Shown here piece by piece: positions 15,162-24,583 of a stretch of DNA of 64,000 nucleotides. The stretch is from an uncultured Lachnospiraceae bacterium (GTDB taxonomy: Bacteria > Bacillota > Clostridia > Lachnospirales > Lachnospiraceae), in assembly GCA_910576895.1 (NCBI GenBank), contig CAJTJZ010000012.1:14681-78680 (forward strand), written 5' to 3'. Under the pieces are notes generated by a model that was not told the origin of the DNA, did not search any database, and saw nothing but the letters and a program-made list of their open reading frames with translations. Position 1 is the stretch's first letter. Each line of letters begins with the position of its first letter. Made by a program: the position numbers and the translations under genes.

Positions 15162-16565
15162 ATGGAAGAAAGGGGTTTGTTAGAACGACCTGATTATGAA
15201 GAAGAATTAATTGCAATTATTCATGGTAATCATTCTCCAAAAATGATAAGGGAAAAATTAGAAGATTATCATGAAAATGATTTAGCTGCCGTTTTAGAAA
15301 GACTAACGAAAGAAGATAGAAAAAAACTTTATCAGATTCTTGGAGTGGAAAGAGTTTCGGAATTATTTCCTTATCTGGATGATGTAGAAAAGTATATTAA
15401 TGAATTAGATGCGGAAAAGGCAGCAGATATTATTGAATCCATGGATGCCGATGATGCTGTGGATGTATTGGAAGAATTAGAGGATGAAAAACGGGAAGAA
15501 CTTGTCGGATTGATGGATGAGGAAGCCAGAAATGATATCCATTTAATTCAGTCTTATGATGAAGAAGAAGTTGGCAGCAAAATGACAACAAATTTTATTA
15601 TGATTCGTCATGGGCTTACCATAAAACAGGCAATGAGAGAACTTGTTGCTCAGGCAGCAGATAATGATAATATTTCTACTATCTATGTTTGTGAGGAAGA
15701 TGAAACATTTTATGGTGCTGTTGATTTAAAAGATTTAATTATTGCAAGAGATTATATTGATTTAGAATCCTTAATTGTAACTTCTTATCCTTATGTTTAT
15801 GCACAGGAAAAGATATCACAATGTATTGAAGAACTAAAAGATTATTCAGAAGATTCTATTCCTGTTTTAAATTCTAATAGGCAAATTCTTGGTGTTATTA
15901 CAGCACAAGATATTGTAGAAGTTGTAGATGATGAAATGGGAGAGGATTATGCAAGACTGGCTGGTTTGACAGAAGAAGAGGAAATGGAAGAAACACTGGC
16001 AGATAGTGTAAGAAAACGAATCCCATGGCTAGGAATTTTACTAGTATTAGGACTTCTTGTATCAACAGTAACAGGAATGTTTGAAAATGTAATTGATAAG
16101 CTGCCACTTGTTGTATTTTTTCAATCCTTGATTCTTGGTATGTCTGGTAATGTTGGTACACAGTCGTTAGCAGTAACCATTCGTGTTTTGACAGATGAAG
16201 ATAAGCTTACGTTTGGACAGATTGTTAGTCGTATTTTAAAAGAAATTCGTATTGGATTGTTAAATGGATTTATTCTTGGTATGGCATCTTTTGCATTTAT
16301 TGGTTTATATATTTGGCTTATACAAGGAAAAACAATAGGAAATGCTTATGCAGTATCCGCATGTATTGGGATAGCACTTTTGCTTGCTATGACAGTATCC
16401 TCTTTTACTGGAACAATTATTCCAATTTTATTTAAAAAAGCAAAGGTAGATCCTGCTGTTGCATCAGGACCTTTGATTTCTACTGTTAATGATATGGTAG
16501 CAGTCGTAACTTATTATGGCTTGGCTTGGATCTTTTTAATTAATATGCTTCATTTGTCAGATTAA
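15162..16565 (+). CDS. mgtE: Magnesium transporter MgtE
   Basis: 467 aa: N domain (residues about 20-130), a CBS pair (135-260, with SIPVLNSNRQILGVITAQDI) and five transmembrane helices (285-460) carrying the conserved GMSGNVGTQS pore signature. Moves Mg2+ across the membrane with gating by the cytosolic domains. The start is odd: GGAGG (15141-15145) is 8 bases from ATG 15154, which opens a 9-codon frame (MGIWKKGVC) overlapping this gene, whereas ATG 15162 is 16 bases away. The mini-ORF may be a leader, or one base may be wrong. No M-box element was recognised in the short upstream region. Confidence 0.9.
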   Translation: MEERGLLERPDYEEELIAIIHGNHSPKMIREKLEDYHENDLAAVLERLTKEDRKKLYQILGVERVSELFPYLDDVEKYINELDAEKAADIIESMDADDAVDVLEELEDEKREELVGLMDEEARNDIHLIQSYDEEEVGSKMTTNFIMIRHGLTIKQAMRELVAQAADNDNISTIYVCEEDETFYGAVDLKDLIIARDYIDLESLIVTSYPYVYAQEKISQCIEELKDYSEDSIPVLNSNRQILGVITAQDIVEVVDDEMGEDYARLAGLTEEEEMEETLADSVRKRIPWLGILLVLGLLVSTVTGMFENVIDKLPLVVFFQSLILGMSGNVGTQSLAVTIRVLTDEDKLTFGQIVSRILKEIRIGLLNGFILGMASFAFIGLYIWLIQGKTIGNAYAVSACIGIALLLAMTVSSFTGTIIPILFKKAKVDPAVASGPLISTVNDMVAVVTYYGLAWIFLINMLHLSD

Positions 16566-16611
16566 ATATTTGTCGGATTAAATAATGAAAGAATAGATAG
16601 TCTTTATTTTA

Positions 16612-16658
16612 AATATCAGATATCGTTATATTAATGGTATCTGGTATTTTTATTTTTT
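16612..16658 (+). terminator. Intrinsic terminator after mgtE
   Basis: AATATCAGATATC (16612-16624) pairs with GGTATCTGGTATT (16636-16648) using two G-U pairs, then a T-rich run. Confidence 0.8.
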
Positions 16659-16663
16659 AAGGG

Positions 16664-16711
16664 TTGACTAATATGGGGAAAGTGTTATAATGTACTTATA
16701 CATTAAGTACA
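16664..16711 (+). promoter_or_regulatory. Promoter and palindromic operator of the second GntR-ABC operon
   Basis: TTGACT (16664-16669), 16-base spacer, TATAAT (16686-16691). Starting at the last base of the -10, TGTACTTA-TACAT-TAAGTACA (16691-16711) is a perfect 8-bp inverted repeat. Its position over the start site is that of a repressor operator, most likely for the adjacent GntR protein. Confidence 0.8.
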
Positions 16712-16750
16712 ATTTAATCAATACAATTAAAAAAATAAAGGTGGTGAGTT

Positions 16751-17128
16751 ATGGAAATTATTATTAGTAATAATGCCAACAAACCAATATATGAGCAAAT
16801 TACATCACAGATAAAGGCAATGATAATGAGTGGAGAGCTGCAAGCTGGAGATACGATTCCTTCCATGCGATCATTGGCAAAATCAATTCATGTAAGCGTA
16901 ATTACTGTTCAAAAAGCTTATGAAGATTTACAAAGAGATGGTTTTATTGAAACAACCGTTGGCAGAGGAAGTTTTGTATCTGCCAGAAATAAAGAATTTT
17001 ATCAAGAGGAACAACAACGTATGGCAGAGGAACATTTACAAGCTGCTGCAGAAATTGGGCGAACAAGTAATATTTCTCTTGAAAAATTGACAGAGTTATT
17101 AGCCTTATTCTATCAGGAGGATGAATAA
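16751..17128 (+). CDS. GntR-family regulator, YtrA subfamily
   Basis: 125 aa: winged helix-turn-helix (PIYEQITSQIKAMIMSGELQ, then MRSLAKSIHVSVITVQKAYE) and a short helical tail (EEQQRMAEEHLQAAAEIG). GGTGGTGAG precedes ATG. First gene of the operon with an ATPase and a permease; the stop lies 1 base before the ATPase start. Confidence 0.9.
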   Translation: MEIIISNNANKPIYEQITSQIKAMIMSGELQAGDTIPSMRSLAKSIHVSVITVQKAYEDLQRDGFIETTVGRGSFVSARNKEFYQEEQQRMAEEHLQAAAEIGRTSNISLEKLTELLALFYQEDE

Positions 17129-17129
17129 T

Positions 17130-17996
17130 ATGGAGAATATTTTAGAATTGCATCAAGTTTCCAAGACATTTCCAAAATCAAATTTTATGTTGGAAAATAT
17201 GACATTTTCTTTACCTTATGGAGCTATTTTAGGATTTGTTGGTGAAAATGGAGCTGGTAAAACTACAACGATTGGTTGTATTTTAAATACAATGAAAAAA
17301 GACAGTGGAACGATAAAGATATTTGGAAAAGAAATGTTAGATGAAGATACAGATATGCGGGAAAAAATTGGTGTTGTCTATGATGGTGATAATTTTCCTG
17401 CTTATTGGACAATAAAGCAATTATCACAAGTGATGGAAGGGCTTTACAGACAATGGGATCATTCCTTATTTCAAAAATATGTAGAGGATTTTCAACTTCC
17501 AATCAAACAAAAAATTAAACATTATTCCAGAGGAATGACAATGAAATTAGCGATTGCTGTTGCTTTAGCACATCACCCCCAATTATTGATTTTAGATGAA
17601 GCGACTGGCGGGCTTGATCCTATTATACGTGATGAAATGTTAGATGTTTTTTTAGAATTTGTACAAGAAGAAAATCATTCTATTTTATTATCCTCCCATA
17701 TTACAAGCGATTTAGAAAAAGTTGCAGATTATATTACCTTTATTCATAATGGAAAACTGATTATGACAGCATCAAAAAATGATTTAGCATATAATTATGC
17801 CATTATACGTTGTAAGGAAAGTCAATTTCTTGCTTTAGATCCAAATGATATTGTAAGTTTTCGGAAACGTGATTTTCAGATTGATGTATTAGTTGCAAAT
17901 GGAAAGAATGTAGAGAGGAAGTATAAAGATATTGTTATTGATCATGTTTCTATTGATGAAATTATGTTAATGTTAGTGAAAGGAGAACATAGATGA
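17130..17996 (+). CDS. ABC transporter ATP-binding protein
   Basis: 288 aa from ATG 17130, chosen because AGGAGG (17115-17120) is 9 bases upstream; ATG 17121 would abut the site. Walker A GENGAGKTT, signature YSRGMTMKLA, Walker B LLILDEATGGLD, switch His in LSSHI. A C-terminal extension of about 80 residues is of the type found in bacitracin- or lantibiotic-type exporter ATPases. It overlaps the permease by 4 bases. Confidence 0.9.
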   Translation: MENILELHQVSKTFPKSNFMLENMTFSLPYGAILGFVGENGAGKTTTIGCILNTMKKDSGTIKIFGKEMLDEDTDMREKIGVVYDGDNFPAYWTIKQLSQVMEGLYRQWDHSLFQKYVEDFQLPIKQKIKHYSRGMTMKLAIAVALAHHPQLLILDEATGGLDPIIRDEMLDVFLEFVQEENHSILLSSHITSDLEKVADYITFIHNGKLIMTASKNDLAYNYAIIRCKESQFLALDPNDIVSFRKRDFQIDVLVANGKNVERKYKDIVIDHVSIDEIMLMLVKGEHR

Positions 17997-18646
17997 AAGG
18001 ACTTTTAAAAAATAATTTTTATGCAACACTTTCTAATGTAAAAGTATTTTCCATTATTATGTTTTTATTTTTTGTCTTTGTGATTATTATAGATAATAGA
18101 ATTCCCTTGCTTATTATTAGTTATATGCTATTGGGAATGGTTGGTTTTTCTTTTAATTTTATTGCAAGTTTGCGAAAAGAAAGTGTTACAAAATGGAGTA
18201 AATATAAACTTACAGTACCTGTAAAGCGGTCTGAAATTGTACAAAGCTATTTTTTAAGTTTATTTTTGTGGTTAGTAGTTGGAATGATATTTGCAGGAAT
18301 TGGCGTAGCCTTCTCCGTTATATTGCATGGTTTTCCTTTTGATAGAAATACTGATATTTTTATGATGTTTGTTGTAGGAGTGGGAATCAGTTTATTTATG
18401 GGAACAATCTTCTTTCCTTTATTTTACTTAGGCGGTGAGGAACGAAGTGAACTATTTTTAGTTATCAGTTTACTTTCTGGTGTTGGATTTATTATGGCTT
18501 CTTCTACTTGTATGAATATTCTATTTCCAGAAATGAATAATATACAGATTATTTTATGTGGGGTGGTAATTCTTATGACTGCTTTTCTTATGTTTGTTTT
18601 TTCCTATCTATTAACTGTTTATATTTATCAAAAAAAGGAATACTAA
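17993..18646 (+). CDS. ABC-2 type permease
   Basis: 217 aa with six hydrophobic segments and the N-terminus MKGLLKNNFYATLSNVKVFS, typical of ABC-2 exporters. ATGA overlap with the ATPase gene. The start of a polar loop (RKESVTKWSKYKLTVPVKRS) between segments 2 and 3 matches the family. Substrate unknown. Confidence 0.8.
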   Translation: MKGLLKNNFYATLSNVKVFSIIMFLFFVFVIIIDNRIPLLIISYMLLGMVGFSFNFIASLRKESVTKWSKYKLTVPVKRSEIVQSYFLSLFLWLVVGMIFAGIGVAFSVILHGFPFDRNTDIFMMFVVGVGISLFMGTIFFPLFYLGGEERSELFLVISLLSGVGFIMASSTCMNILFPEMNNIQIILCGVVILMTAFLMFVFSYLLTVYIYQKKEY

Positions 18647-18704
18647 ATAAGACAATGGAATCATAACTAGTCAAATGAAAGAAAGAAAATTTTTATAAAT
18701 ACAG

Positions 18705-18752
18705 TTGACATTTGTACGAAATCATACTATACTACATAGTATGATTTCGTAC
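18705..18752 (+). promoter_or_regulatory. marR-MATE promoter with 16-bp palindromic operator
   Basis: TTGACA (18705-18710), 17-base spacer, TATACT (18728-18733). GTACGAAATCATACTA (18714-18729) and TAGTATGATTTCGTAC (18737-18752) are perfect 16-bp inverted repeats with 7 bases between, spanning the spacer, the -10 and the start site. This is a textbook MarR repressor site. Confidence 0.85.
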
Positions 18753-18780
18753 TTTTTATATATGATTTGGAGGGATGCGT

Positions 18781-19224
18781 ATGAAAGGACTTACAACAAT
18801 AGAAATGAAACGATTTAATTATTTATCAAGTGAACTTGATGCTGCTTATCATGAAGCAGCTAAGAAATTTGGATTATCAGATAGTGCAATGTGGGTTCTT
18901 TATATTATTTGCGATAATGGAGAACCATGTCCACTCAATGATATTTGCAAATTATCTGGTATTAGCAAACAGACAATTAATTCTGCAATTCGTAAGCTGG
19001 AAATAGAACAAATTTTATATTTAGAAGCTTTTGACGGAAAAAAGAAGCAAATCTATTTAACAGAGAAAGGTAGAATATTAGCAAAACAAACTGTAGTACA
19101 TTTAATAGAAATTGAGAATACTATTTTTAATTCTTGGGAAAAAGAAGAAAGAGAGATTTATTTAGAATTAATGCAACGATATTTAACTATGTTTCGTAAT
19201 AAAATTAAGGAGTTATCAATATGA
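18781..19224 (+). CDS. MarR-family transcriptional regulator
   Basis: 147 aa with the winged helix (LNDICKLSGISKQTINSAIR, then LEIEQILYLEAFDGKKKQIY) and flanking dimerisation helices. GGAGGG (18769-18774) is 6 bases from ATG 18781; ATG 18775 would abut it. It overlaps the MATE gene by 4 bases. It probably represses this operon through the palindrome at 18714-18752 and is released by a ligand related to the transporter's substrate. Confidence 0.9.
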   Translation: MKGLTTIEMKRFNYLSSELDAAYHEAAKKFGLSDSAMWVLYIICDNGEPCPLNDICKLSGISKQTINSAIRKLEIEQILYLEAFDGKKKQIYLTEKGRILAKQTVVHLIEIENTIFNSWEKEEREIYLELMQRYLTMFRNKIKELSI

Positions 19225-20549
19225 ATATTCAATTATCAGAACATTTTAATTACAAAAAATTGCTGCGTTTTACATTACCATCGATTATTATGATGATTTT
19301 TACTTCGATTTATGGTGTTGTAGATGGTTTTTTCGTTTCCAATTTTGTAGGAAAAACAAGTTTTGCAGCAGTCAACTTTATTATGCCTTTTTTAATGATT
19401 CTTGGTTGTATTGGTTTTATGTTTGGAACAGGAGGGGGTGCATTAATTGCAAAGACAATGGGGGAAGGAAAACAAGAAAAAGCAAATCAGTTGTTTTCTC
19501 TGTTTATTTATGTTTCCCTTGCTTGCAGTATTGTAATTATGATATTGGGTATTGCCTTTGTACGTCCTGTGGCTTCCATTCTTGGAGCAGAGGATTCTAT
19601 GCTTGATAATTGTGTGCTTTATGGAAGAGTGATTTTAATTGCACTTCCAGCGTATATCTTACAGTATGAGTTTCAAAGCTTTTTTATTACTGCACAAAAA
19701 CCACAGCTAGGACTGATTGTTACTGTAGCAGCAGGAGTTGCTAATATGATAGGAGATGCATTATTTGTTGCGATACTTCAATGGGGACTTGTTGGTGCTG
19801 CTGCCGCAACAGCTTTAAGTCAAATTATCGGTGGTGTCATTCCTTTTATTTATTTTAGTCGGAAAAATACAAGTCTTTTGCATCTTACAAAAACAAAGTA
19901 TGATGGAAAAGCATTGCTAAAAGCGTGTACAAATGGTTCTTCCGAACTTATGTCCAATATTTCTATGTCCATTGTTAGTATGCTTTATAATGTTCAATTA
20001 ATGAAATATGCAGGGGAAGATGGTGTTTCTGCCTATGGCGTATTGATGTATGTAAATTTAATTTTTTTAGCAGCATTTATTGGATATTCTGTTGGTAGTG
20101 CACCAATTATTAGTTATCATTATGGTGCAGAAAACCATAAAGAATTAAAAAGCCTTTTAAGAAAAAGCCTTGTTGTGATTGGGATTTTTTCTATCGCAAT
20201 GCTTCTATTTGCAGAAGTGATGGCAAAACCACTTGCTATGATTTTTGTTGGATATGATCAGGAACTTTTAAAGTTGACATTGCGAGGATTTTCCATTTTT
20301 TCTTTTTCTTTTTTATTTGCAGGGATTGCTATTTTTGGTTCTTCCTTTTTTACAGCTTTAAATAATGGATTGATTTCTGCAATGATTTCTTTTTTGCGAA
20401 CATTAGTATTTCAAATAGCAGCCGTTCTTATTTTTCCGTTATTTCTTGAAATTGATGGTATTTGGATTTCTATTGTAGCAGCGGAAATTATGGCAGCCCT
20501 TGTAACTAGCTTATTTTTAATTGGAAAGCGGTCTAGTTATCATTATTAA
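19221..20549 (+). CDS. MATE-family efflux transporter
   Basis: 442 aa with twelve hydrophobic segments and the two MatE repeats (about 15-175 and 240-400). Conserved elements include FVGKTSFAAVNFIMPFL, GTGGGALIAKTMGEGKQEKA, and TALSQIIGGVIPF. Likely exports drugs or toxic metabolites by cation antiport. Translation is coupled to the MarR gene. Confidence 0.9.
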   Translation: MNIQLSEHFNYKKLLRFTLPSIIMMIFTSIYGVVDGFFVSNFVGKTSFAAVNFIMPFLMILGCIGFMFGTGGGALIAKTMGEGKQEKANQLFSLFIYVSLACSIVIMILGIAFVRPVASILGAEDSMLDNCVLYGRVILIALPAYILQYEFQSFFITAQKPQLGLIVTVAAGVANMIGDALFVAILQWGLVGAAAATALSQIIGGVIPFIYFSRKNTSLLHLTKTKYDGKALLKACTNGSSELMSNISMSIVSMLYNVQLMKYAGEDGVSAYGVLMYVNLIFLAAFIGYSVGSAPIISYHYGAENHKELKSLLRKSLVVIGIFSIAMLLFAEVMAKPLAMIFVGYDQELLKLTLRGFSIFSFSFLFAGIAIFGSSFFTALNNGLISAMISFLRTLVFQIAAVLIFPLFLEIDGIWISIVAAEIMAALVTSLFLIGKRSSYHY

Positions 20550-20559
20550 AAATACTGAC

Positions 20560-20670
20560 TACTCCCACGAGCAAGCCCGTGGGGTTCTTACTACCAAGTT
20601 TAGCTTGTAATCGTCAATAGAAAATTTAAAGTGGATTTCATCCTATAGGCGAACCTATGGGTTTTCGCCA
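20560..20670. mobile_element. Hairpin cluster resembling an IS200/IS605-type end
   Basis: CCCACG/CGTGGG (20564-20569/20578-20583) forms a hairpin in an ACTCCCACG context often seen at IS200/IS605-type ends. Eighty bases on, GGCGAACC (20648-20655) pairs with GGTTTTCGCC (20660-20669) with a bulge. No transposase is present, so this would be a remnant or a small non-autonomous element. The rest of 20671-20787 holds only the AT-rich leader and GGGAGG of the chemoreceptor gene. Confidence 0.35.
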
Positions 20671-20787
20671 CAAATTTATAACAAAAAAACAGGAGAAAAG
20701 AAAAAAAATTTGTAGATTCTATACAAAATAGATAAAATATGATAAAATACATAAGAACAAATTGATTACAAAAGGGAGGTACGGGCG

Positions 20788-22785
20788 ATGAAGAAAAAAG
20801 AAAAAAGGATGGGAATAAGAATTAATTTTAAAGCAAAGATTCTGGGATTTTGTTTGCCAATTACGATTATTATGGTTATTATATTGATTGCGATTGCTTA
20901 TACCATGTCTCGAAAGAATATTATTCAGTCTTCAGAAGATTTGCTAAATACATCAGCAAAAGATCAGGCACATCAAATTGAATCATGGCTGAATCAAAAG
21001 TTAAGAGAAGCATTTACTGTAAAATTTGATATAGAGCATTCGGATGCTTTCTTTGATAATGAAAAACTTCAGCAAAAGATGGATAGTTATTATTCACTTG
21101 ATTCCGATTTTATTAGTGGCTTTTATCTTTCTGATGTGGATGGAACAATCATAAAAGCAACAGAATATACAGAAGCGGTTGTATCACCAAAAGATCAAGT
21201 ATGGTTTATAGAAGGACTTACAAGAATCAATCCAGCATTTACAGGAGCATATGAAAATAGTACAGGTAATCAAGTAATCAGTGTTTGTTCCATGTTAAAT
21301 GACAGGGAACATATTCGAGTTCTTTCCGCAGATTTAACACTAGATACTGTCAATATGATTGTAAATTCCAGTGTTTCTATGAAAGATGCAGAATCCTTAT
21401 TAATTGATAAAACAAAAGGAGTAATTTTAGCAGCAAGAGAAGAAGAATTGGTATCAACAGCATTAAGTGCAGGAAGTGATCAATTTCTTCAAAGTATCGC
21501 AAAAAGATTAGTAGAAAATAAATATGGTCTCTATACTTTTGGGGAGAAAGTCGCAGTGTTAAGAGAAATTAGTGGAACAGATTGGATTTTAGTATCTTAT
21601 ATTCCACTTTCTAAAATTACTTCTGCTGTAGATGATATTCGTTTAAAATTGATTCTTATTGCAGGTATTTGTATTTTATTGTTAGCAGTTCTTAGTTTTC
21701 TTGTAGTACATATTGCAGTTAGTCCACTTAGAAAGTTGACAGGAAAAATTAAAGCAATGTCAGATGGTGATTTTACAATTACCATTGATCCCAAGGGCAA
21801 TGATGAAATTACAGATATTCAAAGAAGTATGGCAGGATTTATTGCTGTTATGCGAACAATGATTCTTGAAATTAATAGAATTACAGAAAGTATTAAAGCA
21901 CAGGCAGATACTAGCAGTACTGTTTCGGAGTCTATGTTAGAAGCATCAAAAGCACAAGCAGATTCTATGAGTGCATTAAATCATACGGTTGATCAATTTT
22001 CTGTTTCTATTATGGAAATTGCAGAAAGTGCAACAAATTTAAGCAATGTAGTAGCAGATACAACAGAAGATAGTGAAGTAGTAAAAGATAGAATTGACCG
22101 TACCGTAGAAATTTCTAAAAAAGGTCGTACTGATATGCAGCGAGTTAGTGAAGCAATGAATACAATTCATAATTCTATCGATGCTTTAGAGGAAGCAATT
22201 AATAAAGTAGGAGATGCTTCCAAAGAGATTATAGGAATTATAGGATTAATTGGTGATATTTCCGAAGAAACAGCACTTCTTTCCTTAAATGCTTCGATTG
22301 AAGCAGCAAGAGCAGGAGATGCAGGCAAAGGATTTGCTGTTGTTGCATCACAAATCAGTAAACTTGCTGATACAACAGCAAGCTCTGTGGAAAATATCAG
22401 TGGATTAATTCATGAAGTGGATCATTTAATTGCAGATGCTGTGGAACAGGCTGATATTAGTGTTGATAATATTAATGAAAGCAGTGAAAGAATCCATATT
22501 GCTGTAAATACTTTTGATGATATTTATAAAAAAATATTAAATGTAGAGGAAGTTATTGGAAAAATGGTGGAGGAAGTTCAAGTAGTAAATAATGTTGCTA
22601 TGGATGTTTCTGCTGTATCACAAGAACAAGCAGCTTCTACAGAAGTGATTCACAATACTTCGGAAACTATGGTAGAACAGGCAAATAATCTTGCAACAGA
22701 AAGCGAACAAGTAGCAGATTCTGCAAAAGTATTGACACAGACTTCAGAAGAACTTACAAAGCATATGGATAGATTTCGTATTTAG
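20788..22785 (+). CDS. Methyl-accepting chemotaxis protein with dCache-type sensor
   Basis: 665 aa. Transmembrane helix 1 at about 15-40, an extracellular double-Cache-like sensor at about 45-280 (FISGFYLSDVDGTIIKATEY), helix 2 at about 288-310 and HAMP at 310-365. The cytoplasmic signalling coiled coil carries the conserved hairpin tip GDISEETALLSLNASIEAAR. GGGAGG precedes the ATG. A sugar-binding lipoprotein gene follows after 23 bases, so the pair probably detects a periplasmic-type ligand outside the cell and signals to CheA/CheW encoded elsewhere. Confidence 0.9.
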   Translation: MKKKEKRMGIRINFKAKILGFCLPITIIMVIILIAIAYTMSRKNIIQSSEDLLNTSAKDQAHQIESWLNQKLREAFTVKFDIEHSDAFFDNEKLQQKMDSYYSLDSDFISGFYLSDVDGTIIKATEYTEAVVSPKDQVWFIEGLTRINPAFTGAYENSTGNQVISVCSMLNDREHIRVLSADLTLDTVNMIVNSSVSMKDAESLLIDKTKGVILAAREEELVSTALSAGSDQFLQSIAKRLVENKYGLYTFGEKVAVLREISGTDWILVSYIPLSKITSAVDDIRLKLILIAGICILLLAVLSFLVVHIAVSPLRKLTGKIKAMSDGDFTITIDPKGNDEITDIQRSMAGFIAVMRTMILEINRITESIKAQADTSSTVSESMLEASKAQADSMSALNHTVDQFSVSIMEIAESATNLSNVVADTTEDSEVVKDRIDRTVEISKKGRTDMQRVSEAMNTIHNSIDALEEAINKVGDASKEIIGIIGLIGDISEETALLSLNASIEAARAGDAGKGFAVVASQISKLADTTASSVENISGLIHEVDHLIADAVEQADISVDNINESSERIHIAVNTFDDIYKKILNVEEVIGKMVEEVQVVNNVAMDVSAVSQEQAASTEVIHNTSETMVEQANNLATESEQVADSAKVLTQTSEELTKHMDRFRI

Positions 22786-22808
22786 AAAATTGGAAAGAAG
22801 GTGAGAGT

Positions 22809-23780
22809 ATGAAAAGAAGACAAGTATTTATTATGATCATTTTATTTTTTCTTGGATTTACAGCTTGTGGAAAAACAGAGAATACAGGAACAGAAAATGG
22901 AAATGGGATTCAATGTATGCTTACAATTTCTGATGGTTCAGATGCTTTTCGAGCAATGCTTGTAGAAGCGGCACAGACGGCAGCAGAGGAAGCAGGCATG
23001 GAATTAACAGTAATGGACGCAGAGGGTTCAACAGAAAATCAAATGAATCAAATAAAAAATGCAAATTCCTATGATGTGATTATTTGTGCTCTTTGTGATA
23101 GTGGTATGGCACAAGAAATGGAAGCACTGGCAGGAGATAAACCAATGGTATTTATTAATAGCTGTCCAGAGGAAGACTATTTAGAGGCAAATAAATATAT
23201 TTATGTAGGATCAGATGAAGCGGTTGCAGGAAATTTGCAAGCAGAATATATTTTAGAGAAATATGCCGAAAAAAATACCTTAAATATTGTTATGATAAAA
23301 GGAGAAAAAATGCATTCTGCTACAAAAGGAAGAACAAGGGCAGTAAAAGCAAAATTAGAAGCTTCGGGCAAAGAAATTCATTATGTTTTTGATGATTATG
23401 CCGATTGGAGTACTGATACGGCAAATAATATGTTTCAATTATTTTTAAAGACAGGGCAGGATGTTGATTGTGTTATTAGTAATAATGATTCTATGGCAAT
23501 TGGAATTGTACAAGCAGCAAAGGAGAATAATTTATCCTTAGAAAATCTGCCAATTCTTGGTGTGGATGCGACAGAAGAAGGATTAAATGCTGTTGCAGCA
23601 AATGAAATGGCATGTACCATTTTTCAGCCTGCTGTAGGACAAGGGCAGGCTGCAGTAAAGGCTGCAATTCGTATGGTAAAAAAGGAAAGCATTGCTAGTC
23701 TTGAGGGGGCAGAAGATGAGCTTTATGTCTGGGTACCATTTGAAGCAGTTACAAAAAATAATGTAAAAAATTATCAATAA
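22809..23780 (+). CDS. Sugar-binding lipoprotein (Peripla_BP_4 / RbsB-like)
   Basis: 323 aa with lipobox FTAC (Cys20). The fold is that of type-1 periplasmic binding proteins: DAFRAMLVEAAQTAAEEAGM, then a substrate and hinge region (IVMIKGEKMHSATKGRTRAV, DCVISNNDSMAIGIVQAAKE, ILGVDATEEGLNAVAANEMA). No transporter permease is adjacent; it lies directly behind a chemoreceptor, so it probably serves as the ligand-recognition partner for taxis, or shares a transporter located elsewhere. Confidence 0.85.
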   Translation: MKRRQVFIMIILFFLGFTACGKTENTGTENGNGIQCMLTISDGSDAFRAMLVEAAQTAAEEAGMELTVMDAEGSTENQMNQIKNANSYDVIICALCDSGMAQEMEALAGDKPMVFINSCPEEDYLEANKYIYVGSDEAVAGNLQAEYILEKYAEKNTLNIVMIKGEKMHSATKGRTRAVKAKLEASGKEIHYVFDDYADWSTDTANNMFQLFLKTGQDVDCVISNNDSMAIGIVQAAKENNLSLENLPILGVDATEEGLNAVAANEMACTIFQPAVGQGQAAVKAAIRMVKKESIASLEGAEDELYVWVPFEAVTKNNVKNYQ

Positions 23781-23803
23781 ATAATAGTTCTCTTTTTTAG
23801 CAG

Positions 23804-24583
23804 TTACTTTTTTCGGTAGCTGCTAGGAGGACAGCCTTTTAATTTTTTAAATTGTCTGGAAAAATGTTCAAAATTTTCATAACCTACCATACTTGCTACT
23901 TCAGAAACAGAATATCCCGTTCCATGTAATAATTGTGCAGCACGTTCAATACGGCTGCAAATAATATCTTGTTGAATAGAGATTCCAAAAAATTCCTTAT
24001 ATAAATGTTGTAAATAAGAAGTGCTAATATTTAAGTCACTAGCAATTTCTTCTGCACTTTTTGGGTAATGCTCGTAATTTTGAATTTTCTTTCTAACTTC
24101 CATTAATTCTCGGCGGTATTTCGCTGTTTTTGCACTATTTTTCCTAGAAAAATGATAAAGATCGCTAAATTTGTAGAACATAGTGCTGATCTTTTGATTT
24201 ATAATCATTTCATGTTGTTCCCCAGTATCAAAATATTCAATAAATAAATCAGAAATCATTTCTGATATACTAGTATTATCTGCAAGTACCATAGGCGTAT
24301 GAAAAGGAATATCAAGTGTTTCAAAAAAATTATCATAAGGATTAATGTCAAAATGAATCCAATCATTAATAAAATATTTGCCAAGTCTGCGATAAAGCTG
24401 TGGTGCTCCTTTTTTATATAAAAAATAAGAATTTTCAGGAACAAGGTGATAAGTTCCATTAAGCCATACTTCTGTAGGACAACGGAAAAATAAAAACAGG
24501 AAATCACCACTTCCCTGAAAACGTTTTACATCAATTCCCTCCCAATTGACATATTGATATCCTAGATTTGATATTGTAATCAT
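23804..24583 (-). CDS. AraC-family transcriptional regulator
   Basis: 259 aa from ATG 24583, chosen because GGAGGGAG lies 6 bases upstream on the minus strand; a longer frame starting at 24646 lacks a site. Residues about 10-120 form an AraC-type cupin ligand domain, and residues about 165-259 two helix-turn-helix motifs (SAEEIASDLNISTSYLQHLY, then EVASMVGYENFEHFSRQFKK). It is divergent from the GH51 gene and convergent with the sugar-binding lipoprotein, so it may control arabinoside use. Confidence 0.88.
   Translation of the reverse strand: MITISNLGYQYVNWEGIDVKRFQGSGDFLFLFFRCPTEVWLNGTYHLVPENSYFLYKKGAPQLYRRLGKYFINDWIHFDINPYDNFFETLDIPFHTPMVLADNTSISEMISDLFIEYFDTGEQHEMIINQKISTMFYKFSDLYHFSRKNSAKTAKYRRELMEVRKKIQNYEHYPKSAEEIASDLNISTSYLQHLYKEFFGISIQQDIICSRIERAAQLLHGTGYSVSEVASMVGYENFEHFSRQFKKLKGCPPSSYRKK

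Noticed and set aside
14323..16565. hemA operon including the dehydrogenase and mgtE
   Set aside because: Gaps of 114 and 59 bases and unrelated functions give no support for a shared pathway, although read-through is possible.
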